From Neobacillus mesonae (GTDB taxonomy: Bacteria > Bacillota > Bacilli > Paenibacillales > Paenibacillaceae), in the NCBI GenBank assembly GCA_023715865.1, contig JAMBOW010000001.1, positions 372,001-436,000 on the forward strand: 64,000 nt of DNA, in the 5' to 3' direction. This document shows, one piece after another, positions 8,241 through 16,863 of the stretch. Under the pieces are notes generated by a model. It was not told where the DNA came from, did no database searches, and saw only the letters and a program-made list of their open reading frames with translations. How positions within the stretch are numbered: the first letter of the stretch is position 1; every line of letters begins with the position of its first letter. The translations under genes and the position numbers were made by a program.

Positions 8241-10481
8241 ATGAGGAAGAGCAAGACCTTTTACAACATATTCATTCCTGTACTTATCCTGAGTCTAGGA
8301 CTCGTTATTACCTTCGGAAGCTATATTTATATTTCAACAACCAATTCAGTTGTTGAACGTATTGGCGACAGCCAGCAAAGCCTGATTACACAAATCCGGA
8401 ATACGCTGGAGCAAAAAATTCAGACGATCGAATATGCATTTAATACGTACAGCACAACGAAGTCTTTCAGTGATGTCATCAACAATCCGTTAACGGAGCA
8501 GGATTTCGAAACTTATCAGGAGCTGAATTCTCAGCTTAATTATATTGCATCTCTTGGACTTGATGGTGTTCAATACTCACTTATCAGCCTTAAGCAGGAC
8601 TGGAGCATTACGAATGGTTCGCTGTCTCGGCTGACCACAGAGGAGAAAGACAAGCTATACTCTGAGTACATCAATGAACAAGATGAGGATTTGTTCTGGG
8701 TGAAGACGGATGATGGAATTCAGTTTGTACATTCATTACCTGTCTTCTCGAGTAATAAGCAAGCGATCGCCCTATCTTCTATCTCGCTTAAGACATTAAA
8801 CGATACGCTTCACTCACATCAGGACACACCGGTATATATATTGAACAAGCAAGGCGACTTACTGTACTCCGCTCGTACAGATCATGATGAACTTAACCGA
8901 GCTCAAATTGAACAAATTATGGATTCCTCAGCAGCTAGTTCGCAAACAGGGATGTTTACGCTTTCCGGGGGACAGTCCGAAGAGACGGTTATCTATGCCA
9001 AATCAGCTTATAATAACTGGACTTATATCACCCTCCTAGATGAGAAGGCAGTAAGCGAAGCAATGACAACTACGCGTATCGGTATCGTAATCATGGCATT
9101 AATCATCATGATCCTGATCTTCATCATCGCTTATTTCTTATCTGTATATTTATCGAAACCGATTCGAAAAATCCAGCGCAGTCTTGCTAACAGCTCGGAG
9201 CCCATGCTTAAAGACGAGGTAGACTGGATTATAAGATCAATTGATTCCATTGTGTCGGAGAAGGAAAGCCTGGAGAATTTAATGGAGCTTGAGAAGCCGA
9301 AGCTGGAAACCCAGTTTGTTCTTAATCTCCTTCATAACCGTTTGACGCCCGAAGAGGCATTGCGAAGTGTAGAGCGCTTCGGATATCGGATCAGCACACA
9401 GACGACTTTTATTACGATGCTTGTACAAATGGATCGATATGATGATAAACAGCTGTCCGACAAGGATGTATTGCTGCTTGCCGTAAACAATTTGGTTCAG
9501 GAAATTGTCCCTAGGGAAGGACGAATGCTTCCTGTTGTGATGAATGAACGAACTCAGGCAACCATTCTGCTGTTTGAGGGAGAAAGTGAACAAGACATTC
9601 GGAAGCAGATCATGGAATATGCCAAGCAAATCATCCGAAGTTCCCGAGAATATCTAAGGCTTCCTGTCAGTATTGGCATCAGTCAAGGCTATGCTGATAT
9701 GCTGAACAGCCGAGAAGCTTGTGAGATGAGTATGGAAGCCCTTCATCAGCGGCTTAATTTAGGGAAGGAATCGATCATTTTCTTTGATGATATCTCTACT
9801 GTTATTTCTGGACCGATGGTGCTTCATTATCCGTCAGAGCTTGAAACCCAGCTGTTTGATGCGATTCGGCTGGGCGACGAGAATGCAGTACTTCGATCAT
9901 TGTATCCGCTGCTCGCAGATATGATGAAACATAGTAAAAATCCGATGAACCTGGAAGTAACGCTCATGCGGTTTGTTAATAACCTAATTCAGCTGGAGCA
10001 GCTCATCGGAGCAGAGGTGCTATTAACCCAAGATAATGCTAATCTGTATCACCGTTTGCTCAAAATTCGCAACCCGGAAGAGATTGAACGCATCCTGGTT
10101 CATGAAGTTATACTGCCGATGGTCAAGTGTATGAAGGAAAAGACAAATCATCAGTTTAGGTCTATTGCCGATCGAATCGCCTCCATTGTGCGGGCTGAAT
10201 ACGACCAAGAGCTGTCACTGGAATCCATCAGTGAAAGACTGCACTACAGTCCCAATTATTTGAGCAGCATATTTAAGAAGGAATACGGCATGACCTTTAC
10301 GGAATATTTGATGAATTACAGATTGGATATTGCAAGAAAATGGCTGGTGGATACAGACATGACGATTAAGGATATTGCAGAGCGCTTACAGTATCAGAAT
10401 CCACAAAACTTCATTCGCTCCTTCCGCAAAAAAGAGCATGTCACCCCTGGAGCCTACCGTAAAATGAAGCTTCAAAGCTAA
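8241..10481 (+). CDS. Membrane-anchored AraC-family regulator (YesS-like)
   Basis: The 746-residue regulator has two membrane spans (about 11-31 and 278-300) bounding a roughly 245-residue extracellular sensor region, probably Cache-like. A linker follows (SKPIRKIQRSL), then a long cytoplasmic part, and an AraC/XylS helix-turn-helix pair at about 640-742 (LSLESISERLHYSPNYLSSI; TIKDIAERLQYQNPQNFIRS). The architecture is that of B. subtilis YesS, which activates rhamnogalacturonan genes. It is inferred to sense a pectic oligosaccharide or binding-protein complex and activate the adjacent transporter and enzyme genes. The ribosome binding site is AGGGGAGTGAAG before ATG 8241. A 12-bp terminator separates it from the convergent permease gene. 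A second YesS-like regulator lies at 45592-47892. Confidence 0.88.
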   Translation: MRKSKTFYNIFIPVLILSLGLVITFGSYIYISTTNSVVERIGDSQQSLITQIRNTLEQKIQTIEYAFNTYSTTKSFSDVINNPLTEQDFETYQELNSQLNYIASLGLDGVQYSLISLKQDWSITNGSLSRLTTEEKDKLYSEYINEQDEDLFWVKTDDGIQFVHSLPVFSSNKQAIALSSISLKTLNDTLHSHQDTPVYILNKQGDLLYSARTDHDELNRAQIEQIMDSSAASSQTGMFTLSGGQSEETVIYAKSAYNNWTYITLLDEKAVSEAMTTTRIGIVIMALIIMILIFIIAYFLSVYLSKPIRKIQRSLANSSEPMLKDEVDWIIRSIDSIVSEKESLENLMELEKPKLETQFVLNLLHNRLTPEEALRSVERFGYRISTQTTFITMLVQMDRYDDKQLSDKDVLLLAVNNLVQEIVPREGRMLPVVMNERTQATILLFEGESEQDIRKQIMEYAKQIIRSSREYLRLPVSIGISQGYADMLNSREACEMSMEALHQRLNLGKESIIFFDDISTVISGPMVLHYPSELETQLFDAIRLGDENAVLRSLYPLLADMMKHSKNPMNLEVTLMRFVNNLIQLEQLIGAEVLLTQDNANLYHRLLKIRNPEEIERILVHEVILPMVKCMKEKTNHQFRSIADRIASIVRAEYDQELSLESISERLHYSPNYLSSIFKKEYGMTFTEYLMNYRLDIARKWLVDTDMTIKDIAERLQYQNPQNFIRSFRKKEHVTPGAYRKMKLQS

Positions 10482-10485
10482 AAAC

Positions 10486-10535
10486 AAAGAAGTTCGGATA
10501 CGCGAGCCATGATCAGGTGCGCACCGAACTTCTTT
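10486..10535. terminator. Bidirectional terminator between regulator and permease
   Basis: A perfect 12-bp stem AAAGAAGTTCGG (10486-10497) / CCGAACTTCTTT (10524-10535) has a 26-nt loop. It lies between two converging genes and can serve both. Confidence 0.75.
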
Positions 10536-10548
10536 CATGTAGATGTAA

Positions 10549-11445
10549 TTATCCTTTCACCGCACCAAGCAAGGCGCCCTTAGTAAAATGCTTTTGAACG
10601 AATGGATAGGCGATCAGCATTGGCAGCGTAGCTACGACAATAACCGCCATCTTGATGGTTTGTGCAGGAGGAATAATATCTACTGCAGAGCTGTCTCCTT
10701 CCATTCCGCTCGAGACAATAACAATTTGCCGCAGAAGCACCTGGAGAGGCCACTTATCGGAATCGGTCAAATATAGAATGGCATTCGTGTAGGTATTCCA
10801 ATAAGTAACACCATAGAACAGAGAAAGCGTAGCGATGGAAGGCAGGGCGAGTGGTAGCATGATTGTCCATAAGACACGGAAATCATTCGCTCCGTCAATC
10901 TTCGCAGATTCTTCCAGACTATCCGGCAGCGCTTGGAAAAAGTTTCTCATAATGATCAGGTTAAATGCATTAATGGCAACAGGCAGGATCAGAGACCAGT
11001 AGGAGTCAATTAGACCGACTGCTTTTACGACAAGGAATGTAGGAATCATTCCGCCGCTGAACAGCATGGAGAATACAACGATAAAGTTGATAAAGCTTCT
11101 TCCATATAAATACTTGCGTGACAGACCGTATGCCATTAAAGCGGTCAATGCCATACTCACCGCGGTTCCGACGAGCGTCGTTCCAATGGATACACCTAAA
11201 CCTTTAAAGATCGTTGATGTTGAGAATATGTACTTGTACGCATCCAGAGAAAAAGTAGTTGGAAACAATACAATCCTTTTCTCAACCAGTTCTTGTGTAG
11301 AGGCAAACGAACTTGCAAGTACATTGATAAAAGGGAGCAGACAGGCCAGTGCGATGAGCGCAAGCAGAGTATAGTTAACTACATTAAATATACGGCTTCC
11401 AAGCGGCTCTTTTTTATATGCGGGTTTCTGTGTGGCTGCAGCCAT
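10549..11445 (-). CDS. Carbohydrate ABC transporter permease, LplC/YtcP type
   Basis: The 298-residue protein has six predicted spans and the EAA loop of sugar permeases (EESAKIDGANDFRVLWTIMLPLALP, about residues 190-215), with the MalG-like C-terminal QKHFTKGALLGAVKG. It should pair with the LplB-type permease at 11736 and the binding lipoprotein at 12738 to import an oligosaccharide across the membrane. The ribosome binding site GAAGGAGG is on the minus strand. Unusually it is transcribed away from its partners. In the paralogous locus at 48013-51490 the equivalent gene lies between LplB and the binding protein on the same strand. No ATPase gene is in the window, so a shared MsmX-like ATPase is likely. 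Confidence 0.9.
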   Translation of the reverse strand: MAAATQKPAYKKEPLGSRIFNVVNYTLLALIALACLLPFINVLASSFASTQELVEKRIVLFPTTFSLDAYKYIFSTSTIFKGLGVSIGTTLVGTAVSMALTALMAYGLSRKYLYGRSFINFIVVFSMLFSGGMIPTFLVVKAVGLIDSYWSLILPVAINAFNLIIMRNFFQALPDSLEESAKIDGANDFRVLWTIMLPLALPSIATLSLFYGVTYWNTYTNAILYLTDSDKWPLQVLLRQIVIVSSGMEGDSSAVDIIPPAQTIKMAVIVVATLPMLIAYPFVQKHFTKGALLGAVKG

Positions 11446-11500
11446 AAGATGAGAACCTCCTTCTATTCGCTGTTAGATAAGTAAGACTTATAAACTTACC

Positions 11501-11530
11501 TTAACAAGGAGATTTGATTCCGTATATAAT
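11501..11530 (+). promoter_or_regulatory. Predicted promoter of the LplB-binding protein-enzyme operon
   Basis: TTAACA (11501-11506), an 18-nt spacer and a perfect TATAAT (11525-11530) are present. Initiation would be near 11537, giving a leader of about 200 nt before TTG 11736. Confidence 0.55.
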
Positions 11531-11545
11531 CATGTCCTACTGCTT

Positions 11546-11559
11546 TGAAACGGCTTACA
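11546..11559. promoter_or_regulatory. Candidate cre (CcpA) site downstream of the transporter promoter
   Basis: TGAAACGGCTTACA matches TGWAANCGNTNWCA with one mismatch (C to G at position 7). It lies about 10-22 nt after the predicted transcription start, a usual roadblock position for catabolite repression. Confidence 0.5.
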
Positions 11560-11600
11560 TAGCGCGGTTATGCTGGCCATAATCCTGAGATTGAATAATG

Positions 11601-11660
11601 ATCATCAGCTACATCGATGCCCTGTAAAGCCGCGGTTTTACGGCAAATATAGCTGATGAT
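11601..11660 (+). promoter_or_regulatory. Nested inverted repeats in the transporter operon leader
   Basis: An outer 11-bp inverted repeat (11601-11611 with 11650-11660, ATCATCAGCTA/TAGCTGATGAT) encloses an 18-bp near-perfect palindrome GTAAAGCCG/CGGTTTTAC (11624-11641, one mismatch). The inner palindrome resembles a dimeric regulator operator. Together they could also fold as one RNA stem. There is no U-run, so this is not a terminator. Confidence 0.45.
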
Positions 11661-11735
11661 TATATACGTAACGAATCCGAAAAGGGTATGCTTGGCTTCG
11701 AGTAAACGAAACACTTTCAAGGAGGTCGACAGCAT

Positions 11736-12701
11736 TTGAAGGAAGCAGATACCCCGGCCGTTTCATATCAGGTCAATTCGGGCAAGAGAAAAGAAATGTT
11801 CCCACCATTAAAGTTTTTGAAGAAATACAAGCTGCTTTACTTAATGATTTTACCCGGATTTCTGTTTTTCGTTATTTTCAAGTACTTGCCAATGGGCGGA
11901 CTCATTATTTCTTTTCAAGACTATCAGCCCTATCTTGGTATCCAGGGGAGTCCGTGGGTCGGATTCAAGCATTTCATCCGGTTGTTCACCGAACCGACAT
12001 TTGCCATGCTCCTTAGCAACACCTTAATACTCTTTGCACTTGAACTTGTTATTTTCTTTCCATTACCTATTATTCTTGCACTCATGCTTAACGAGGTCAG
12101 ACACAAGCTGTTTAAATCTTCAATCCAAACGATCATTTACATTCCGCATTTCATGTCATGGGTTATTATCGTCTCCATTACTTATGTATTCCTTAATGTA
12201 GACGGCGGGGTAGTTAATGAAGTCATTGCTGCGCTTGGCGGACAGAAAATCAGCTTCTTAACTTCTCCTGAATGGCTGCGCCCAATGTATATTGGTCAGA
12301 TCATTTGGAAAGAGGTTGGCTGGTCCACGATCATCTATCTGGCTGCGATTACTGTAGTAGATACTCAGCTGTATGAAGCAGCAGAAATGGACGGGGCAAG
12401 CCGGCTAAGAAAAATATGGCATGTTACACTGCCTGCTATACGTCCTGTAATTATCACCCTGCTCATTCTTAAAATCGGTAATACGCTTGAGCTTGGATTT
12501 GAGCATATGTTCCTTCTCTTGAACTCACTTAATCGTGAAGTGGGAGAAATTTTTGATACTTACGTTTATACGGCGGGCTTGAAGAATGGTCAGCTCAGCT
12601 TCAGTACTACAGTAGGCTTGTTTAAGGGGCTGGTCGGACTTATTCTGGTTATCCTTGCTAACAAGCTGGCCAAAAAGTTTGGCGAAGACGGTGTGTATTA
12701 A
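11736..12701 (+). CDS. Carbohydrate ABC transporter permease, LplB type
   Basis: The 321-residue inner-membrane permease has six spans and the EAA motif YEAAEMDGASRLRKIWHVTLPAI (about residues 208-230). The N-terminal signature YLMILPGFLFFVIFKYLPMGG is typical of the LplB/YtcP family. It starts at TTG 11736 with AAGGAGGT 9 nt upstream; no better start is in frame. It is the first gene of a likely operon with the binding protein (36 nt downstream) and the pectin enzymes. Its partner permease gene (10549-11445) is divergent. Confidence 0.92.
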   Translation: MKEADTPAVSYQVNSGKRKEMFPPLKFLKKYKLLYLMILPGFLFFVIFKYLPMGGLIISFQDYQPYLGIQGSPWVGFKHFIRLFTEPTFAMLLSNTLILFALELVIFFPLPIILALMLNEVRHKLFKSSIQTIIYIPHFMSWVIIVSITYVFLNVDGGVVNEVIAALGGQKISFLTSPEWLRPMYIGQIIWKEVGWSTIIYLAAITVVDTQLYEAAEMDGASRLRKIWHVTLPAIRPVIITLLILKIGNTLELGFEHMFLLLNSLNREVGEIFDTYVYTAGLKNGQLSFSTTVGLFKGLVGLILVILANKLAKKFGEDGVY

Positions 12702-12737
12702 TCTTTATTTCATCATATATAAAAAGGGGATATGTAC

Positions 12738-14252
12738 ATGAAACAAAGACATTTAACAAAAATGTTAGCGCTTACTATTGCGGGAGGCCTTGTACTCAGT
12801 GCGTGTGGTGGAGAGAACTCCGGATCTTCAGCGTCATCCGTTGATGCCGACGGAAAGGCAAATATCACATGGCTGAACATTTTGCACACTGCATCACCAC
12901 CAACAGAGACCATTTTGAACAAAATTGAGGAAGCGACGAATGCCAACATTGAATTTTCCTGGATTCCGGATGCCTCGAAGGAAGAGAGACTAAACACTTC
13001 CCTCGCTTCAGACTCTCTGGCAGATATCGTATCGATCACAATTATGGAAAACTCGTCTGTTCGTAATGCCTTGAAGGCAGGCGTATTCTGGGAAGTAGGA
13101 CCTTATCTTGATGAGTTCCCGAATTTGGCAACGATTTCAGAGGATATGAGAAATTCCGCTTCAATTGAAGGTAAACTGTACGGTATCCCGATGCAGAAGC
13201 AGGTGGCTAGAAACGGTGTCGTCATCCGTAAGGACTGGCTGGATAATTTAGGTCTAGAGGTTCCGAAAACGACGGATGAGCTGATGGAAGTGGCCAAAGC
13301 TTTTGCGGAGCAGGACCCGGATGGCAACGGAGCGAAAGATACGACAGGATTCATGGACCGCAGCGATTTGATCTACGGTGCATTCAAAACGCTCAGCTCC
13401 TACTTCGGGACTCCAAGTGTTTGGAGCGTCAGCGAAGATGGAAAAGTGACTCCGGAATTTGAGACAGAAGGCTACATCAAGACGATGGACTATATGAAAG
13501 AGCTTTATGAGAACGGATACATTAACCAAGATTTTGCCGTAACCGCGAAGACAGATCAGCAGCAAAATTTTGCACAAGGCAAAGCAGGTATTTATGTAGG
13601 TGCATTATTTGACAGCAAAAATCTGCTCAACATGGCTAAAGGCGTTCAGGACGATATGGAGCTTACCCTTGTAAATGACATTACGTCTACAGGCAATGAA
13701 GCTGATCGAGCGATCTGGTCCATTTCCAACGGGGTTGGGGGATTGCTTGCATTCCCGAAATCAGAAGTGAAAGATGAAGCCGAGTTGAAACGCCTGTTGC
13801 AATTCATGGATGATCTGATGTCCGAAGAGGTATATACCTTGATGACGTATGGTATCGAAGGAACACACTATACAGTTAATGATGAAAAAGCAGTAACAAT
13901 CACCAATACGGAATTGTGGCAGCAGGAGGTTCAGCCGTTTGCTTCATCCCGTCCAAACGAAACCGGATATGAAATTCATGATGACGATGCTCTGAAGAAG
14001 GAATCCGACCGTTTGATCGAGGAGAATACAACGTTTGCTGTTCTCAACCCGCTTTATTCCTTGGAGTCTCCAACGTTCTCGTCTCAAGGCTCAGAGCTGC
14101 AAAAAACAATTGTAGATGCAACCTATAAGTATATTTTAGGCAAAATTAGCCTTGATGAATTTAATAATGCCGTCAGCAGCTGGAGAAAAGCAGGCGGCGA
14201 TCAGATTATCTCTGAATATGAAGCTGCTTACAAAGCTGTTCATGGACAGTAA
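12738..14252 (+). CDS. Extracellular solute-binding lipoprotein (LplA family)
   Basis: The 504-residue exported lipoprotein has signal MKQRHLTKMLALTIAGGLVLSAC with lipobox VLSAC, then a Ser/Gly linker and a bacterial type-1 binding fold. GNGAKDTTGF resembles the calcium-loop-like DPDGNG motif common in this family. ATG 12738 is preferred over ATG 12732, because AAGGGGA ends 7 nt before the former and only 1 nt before the latter. It captures an oligosaccharide, inferred to be pectic from the neighbours, for the two permeases. A strong hairpin follows the gene and may stabilise this transcript segment. Confidence 0.92.
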   Translation: MKQRHLTKMLALTIAGGLVLSACGGENSGSSASSVDADGKANITWLNILHTASPPTETILNKIEEATNANIEFSWIPDASKEERLNTSLASDSLADIVSITIMENSSVRNALKAGVFWEVGPYLDEFPNLATISEDMRNSASIEGKLYGIPMQKQVARNGVVIRKDWLDNLGLEVPKTTDELMEVAKAFAEQDPDGNGAKDTTGFMDRSDLIYGAFKTLSSYFGTPSVWSVSEDGKVTPEFETEGYIKTMDYMKELYENGYINQDFAVTAKTDQQQNFAQGKAGIYVGALFDSKNLLNMAKGVQDDMELTLVNDITSTGNEADRAIWSISNGVGGLLAFPKSEVKDEAELKRLLQFMDDLMSEEVYTLMTYGIEGTHYTVNDEKAVTITNTELWQQEVQPFASSRPNETGYEIHDDDALKKESDRLIEENTTFAVLNPLYSLESPTFSSQGSELQKTIVDATYKYILGKISLDEFNNAVSSWRKAGGDQIISEYEAAYKAVHGQ

Positions 14253-14289
14253 TCTCCTGTAACGAAGTACAATTCGAATGACAAATAGA

Positions 14290-14328
14290 AAGCCGCTTTT
14301 CGTCTATGAACTATAGCGAAGGCGGCTT
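14290..14328 (+). other. Intercistronic hairpin after the binding-protein gene
   Basis: AAGCCGC (14290-14296) pairs with GCGGCTT (14322-14328), with additional inner pairs (TTCG/CGAA, CTAT/ATAG). There is no T-run. Hairpins in this place often protect the binding-protein mRNA from 3' decay, so reduced rather than ended transcription into the enzyme genes is expected. Confidence 0.55.
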
Positions 14329-14354
14329 ATCTACAAAATGGAGGGGAAATCGGG

Positions 14355-15470
14355 ATGAAGCATATCAACTGGGCAGAACAGACTGCACATTCCATTATGG
14401 AACGAACGCCTAAGCTTTATGAAGCGAAAGGCTATGATGGAAAATGGTCTTATGATTACGGTGTAATACTCAAAGGTTTTGAACGTCTGTGGAATATTAC
14501 TGGTAACAATCAATATTTTGATTATATCCGCACTAATATGGATTATTTCATTCAGGAAGACGGCCAAATACGTGGCTACCGACAAGATGAGCATAATATC
14601 GACCACATCAATAACGGTAAAATTCTGTTTGTGCTGTACAAAGAAACCGGTGAGGAAAAATACAAGCTTGCCGCCTCGCAGCTGCGTAAGCAGCTTGCTA
14701 CACATCCACGAACCTCAGAGGGAGCATTTTGGCATAAAGAAATTTATCCATACCAGATTTGGCTTGACGGCTTGTATATGGGATCTCCGTTCTATTTGGA
14801 GTATCTGCTGTCTTTCGAGCCAGAAGGTGATATCAGTGATGTGACTAAGCAATTTATTGTATGTGAGCGGAATACCAAAGACAGCAAAACAGGATTACTA
14901 TATCACGCTTGGGATGAAAAACGGGTTCAGCCATGGAGTGATCCAAATACCGGATTGTCTCCTAATTTCTGGGGCAGATCGCTGGGCTGGTTTGTTATGT
15001 CCTTAGCAGATGTTCTGGAATTGCTGCCTGAAGATCACAGTGATTATGAAGAGTTAAAGCGGATATTTAAAGATACTCTTCAGGCTGTAATTAACTTTCA
15101 AGATGCTGAGACAGGTGTATGGTACCAGGTCCTCAATGAAGGAGGACGTAAAGGCAACTATTTGGAAGCTTCAGCCTCCAGTATGTTTACCTATGCCTTG
15201 GCAAAAGGGACGCGCCTTGGTCTACTTGGAGCCGAGTGGAATGAGCCGCTTGAAAAAGCGTTTAATGGTTTAATTACCGAATTTGTGCTGGAGACAAAGG
15301 AAGGATGGCTCAACCTGAACAAGACTTGTCAGGTGTCAGGACTTGGCGGGGCGGATCAGCGTGATGGTACTTACGCTTATTACATAAGCGAGCCCATTAT
15401 TACAAATGACCAGAAGGGGCTAGGTGCATTTCTGCAAGCATGTGCCGAATATGAGAATTTGAAACGATGA
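14355..15470 (+). CDS. Glycoside hydrolase family 105 (unsaturated rhamnogalacturonyl hydrolase, YteR/YesR-like)
   Basis: The 371-residue enzyme has no signal peptide, so it is cytoplasmic. The (alpha/alpha)6-barrel family motif QIWLDGLYMGSPFY holds the catalytic aspartate (about Asp139, equivalent to Asp143 of YteR), and SPNFWGRSLGWFVMSLADVLE and GNYLEASASSMFTYALAKG are also characteristic. It would cleave the unsaturated galacturonyl residue from lyase-generated disaccharides by vinyl-ether hydration. The ribosome binding site GAGGGGAA lies before ATG 14355. It is followed 34 nt later by GH28 and belongs to the imported pectin oligosaccharide pathway. Confidence 0.92.
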   Translation: MKHINWAEQTAHSIMERTPKLYEAKGYDGKWSYDYGVILKGFERLWNITGNNQYFDYIRTNMDYFIQEDGQIRGYRQDEHNIDHINNGKILFVLYKETGEEKYKLAASQLRKQLATHPRTSEGAFWHKEIYPYQIWLDGLYMGSPFYLEYLLSFEPEGDISDVTKQFIVCERNTKDSKTGLLYHAWDEKRVQPWSDPNTGLSPNFWGRSLGWFVMSLADVLELLPEDHSDYEELKRIFKDTLQAVINFQDAETGVWYQVLNEGGRKGNYLEASASSMFTYALAKGTRLGLLGAEWNEPLEKAFNGLITEFVLETKEGWLNLNKTCQVSGLGGADQRDGTYAYYISEPIITNDQKGLGAFLQACAEYENLKR

Positions 15471-15504
15471 TCATGCATCCCTAATTTGAAAGGAGTTGTT
15501 TCCT

Positions 15505-16863
15505 ATGAACATCTTTAACATTGATGATTACGGTGCAAGTAAAAATAGCAGTAAGCTGTCAACCGATGCCATTGCCGCCGCGATATCAGCTGCGGAAAAA
15601 GAAGGGGGCGGCACAGTAGTCATCCCTGGCGGTACATATGTTACGGGAGCAGTATTTCTTAAAAGTAACATCCATCTTCATCTAAGTCCGGGTGCTGTTC
15701 TCTCGTTCAGTGACAAGCCGGAGGATTACCCTGTCGTCATTTCTCGGTGGGAAGGCGTGAAACGTGAAGTTCACGCCTCCTGTATCTACGGTGAGCAGCT
15801 TGAGAATGTAACGATTTCCGGCTCCGGCAAACTCGAAGGAAATGGTCAGCAGTGGTGGGATAAGCAAAGAAACCGCCCTGAGGAATTGGTATACCCAAGA
15901 CCGAAGCTGATCAGCTTTGACAGCTGCCGGCGCGTAACGATCAAAGACGTTCAGCTTACAAATTCACCGAGCTGGACGGTAAATCCGATCCTATGTAACG
16001 ACGTAACGATTGATAACCTGTCTATTCTTAATCCAGCAGACTCTCCGAATACGGATGGCATCAATCCCGAATCCTGTTTCAATGTTAGGATCAGCAATTG
16101 TCATATCGATGTAGGAGATGACTGTATTGCGATTAAAGCAGGCACAGAAGATACCGATGAGCGGGTGCCATGTGAGAACATTACCATTACGAATTGTACG
16201 ATGGTGCACGGACACGGCGGGGTCGTGATCGGCAGCGAGATGAGTGGAGATGTCCGGAATGTGGTCATCTCAAACTGTATATTCAAGCATACGGACCGCG
16301 GAATACGGCTTAAATCGAGAAGAGGCCGCGGCGGTATCGTTGAGGATATCCGTGTAAGCAATATCGTGATGGAAGATGTCATCTGTCCGTTTATTCTAAA
16401 GCTGTATTATTTCTGTGGTCCCCGTGGTAAGGACAAATACGTATGGGACAAAAATCCATATCCTGTAACGATAGAGACGCCGAGTTTTCGTCGCATCCAT
16501 TTTTCAGGAATAACGGCTCGCAAAGTTCACGCAGCTGCAGGCTTTATATATGGGCTGGCAGAACAGTATATTTCGGAAATCACCTTTGATCAAGTGGATA
16601 TATCCATGGCTGAAAATGCAACACCTGCCATACCAGCAATGATGGCCGGTGTTGAGGAGATGAATAACCGCGGTTTCTTCCTCGGCAATGTTAGAGATAT
16701 CCGTTTTCGGAACGTAACCATTGAGAATCATGAAGGGCCTGCTTTTTACGTTGAAAATGGAGAAAAGGTCCAATTGGATGGATGCGAGTCCAGAAACACC
16801 AGCAAAGCAGAAGTACTGATTGAGGAAGTCACCGTGGAGCCTTCTCTGGAGAATCCGGTATGA
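15505..16863 (+). CDS. Glycoside hydrolase family 28 (polygalacturonase, probably exo-acting, intracellular)
   Basis: The 452-residue parallel beta-helix enzyme has all four GH28 signatures in order: NTDGINPESC (Asp), GDDCIAIKAG (Asp-Asp), GHGGVVIGSEMSG (His) and RGIRLKSRRGRGG (Arg-Lys). The lack of a signal peptide and the position downstream of a transporter suggest it acts on imported galacturonides. The start is ATG 15505, with AAAGGAG 10 nt upstream; TTG 15496 overlaps the Shine-Dalgarno and is rejected. The stop overlaps the next gene's start by 4 nt, so translation is probably coupled. Confidence 0.93.
   Translation: MNIFNIDDYGASKNSSKLSTDAIAAAISAAEKEGGGTVVIPGGTYVTGAVFLKSNIHLHLSPGAVLSFSDKPEDYPVVISRWEGVKREVHASCIYGEQLENVTISGSGKLEGNGQQWWDKQRNRPEELVYPRPKLISFDSCRRVTIKDVQLTNSPSWTVNPILCNDVTIDNLSILNPADSPNTDGINPESCFNVRISNCHIDVGDDCIAIKAGTEDTDERVPCENITITNCTMVHGHGGVVIGSEMSGDVRNVVISNCIFKHTDRGIRLKSRRGRGGIVEDIRVSNIVMEDVICPFILKLYYFCGPRGKDKYVWDKNPYPVTIETPSFRRIHFSGITARKVHAAAGFIYGLAEQYISEITFDQVDISMAENATPAIPAMMAGVEEMNNRGFFLGNVRDIRFRNVTIENHEGPAFYVENGEKVQLDGCESRNTSKAEVLIEEVTVEPSLENPV

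Noticed and set aside
15496..15504. TTG start for the GH28 gene
   Set aside because: It overlaps the Shine-Dalgarno AAAGGAG; ATG 15505 is correctly spaced.
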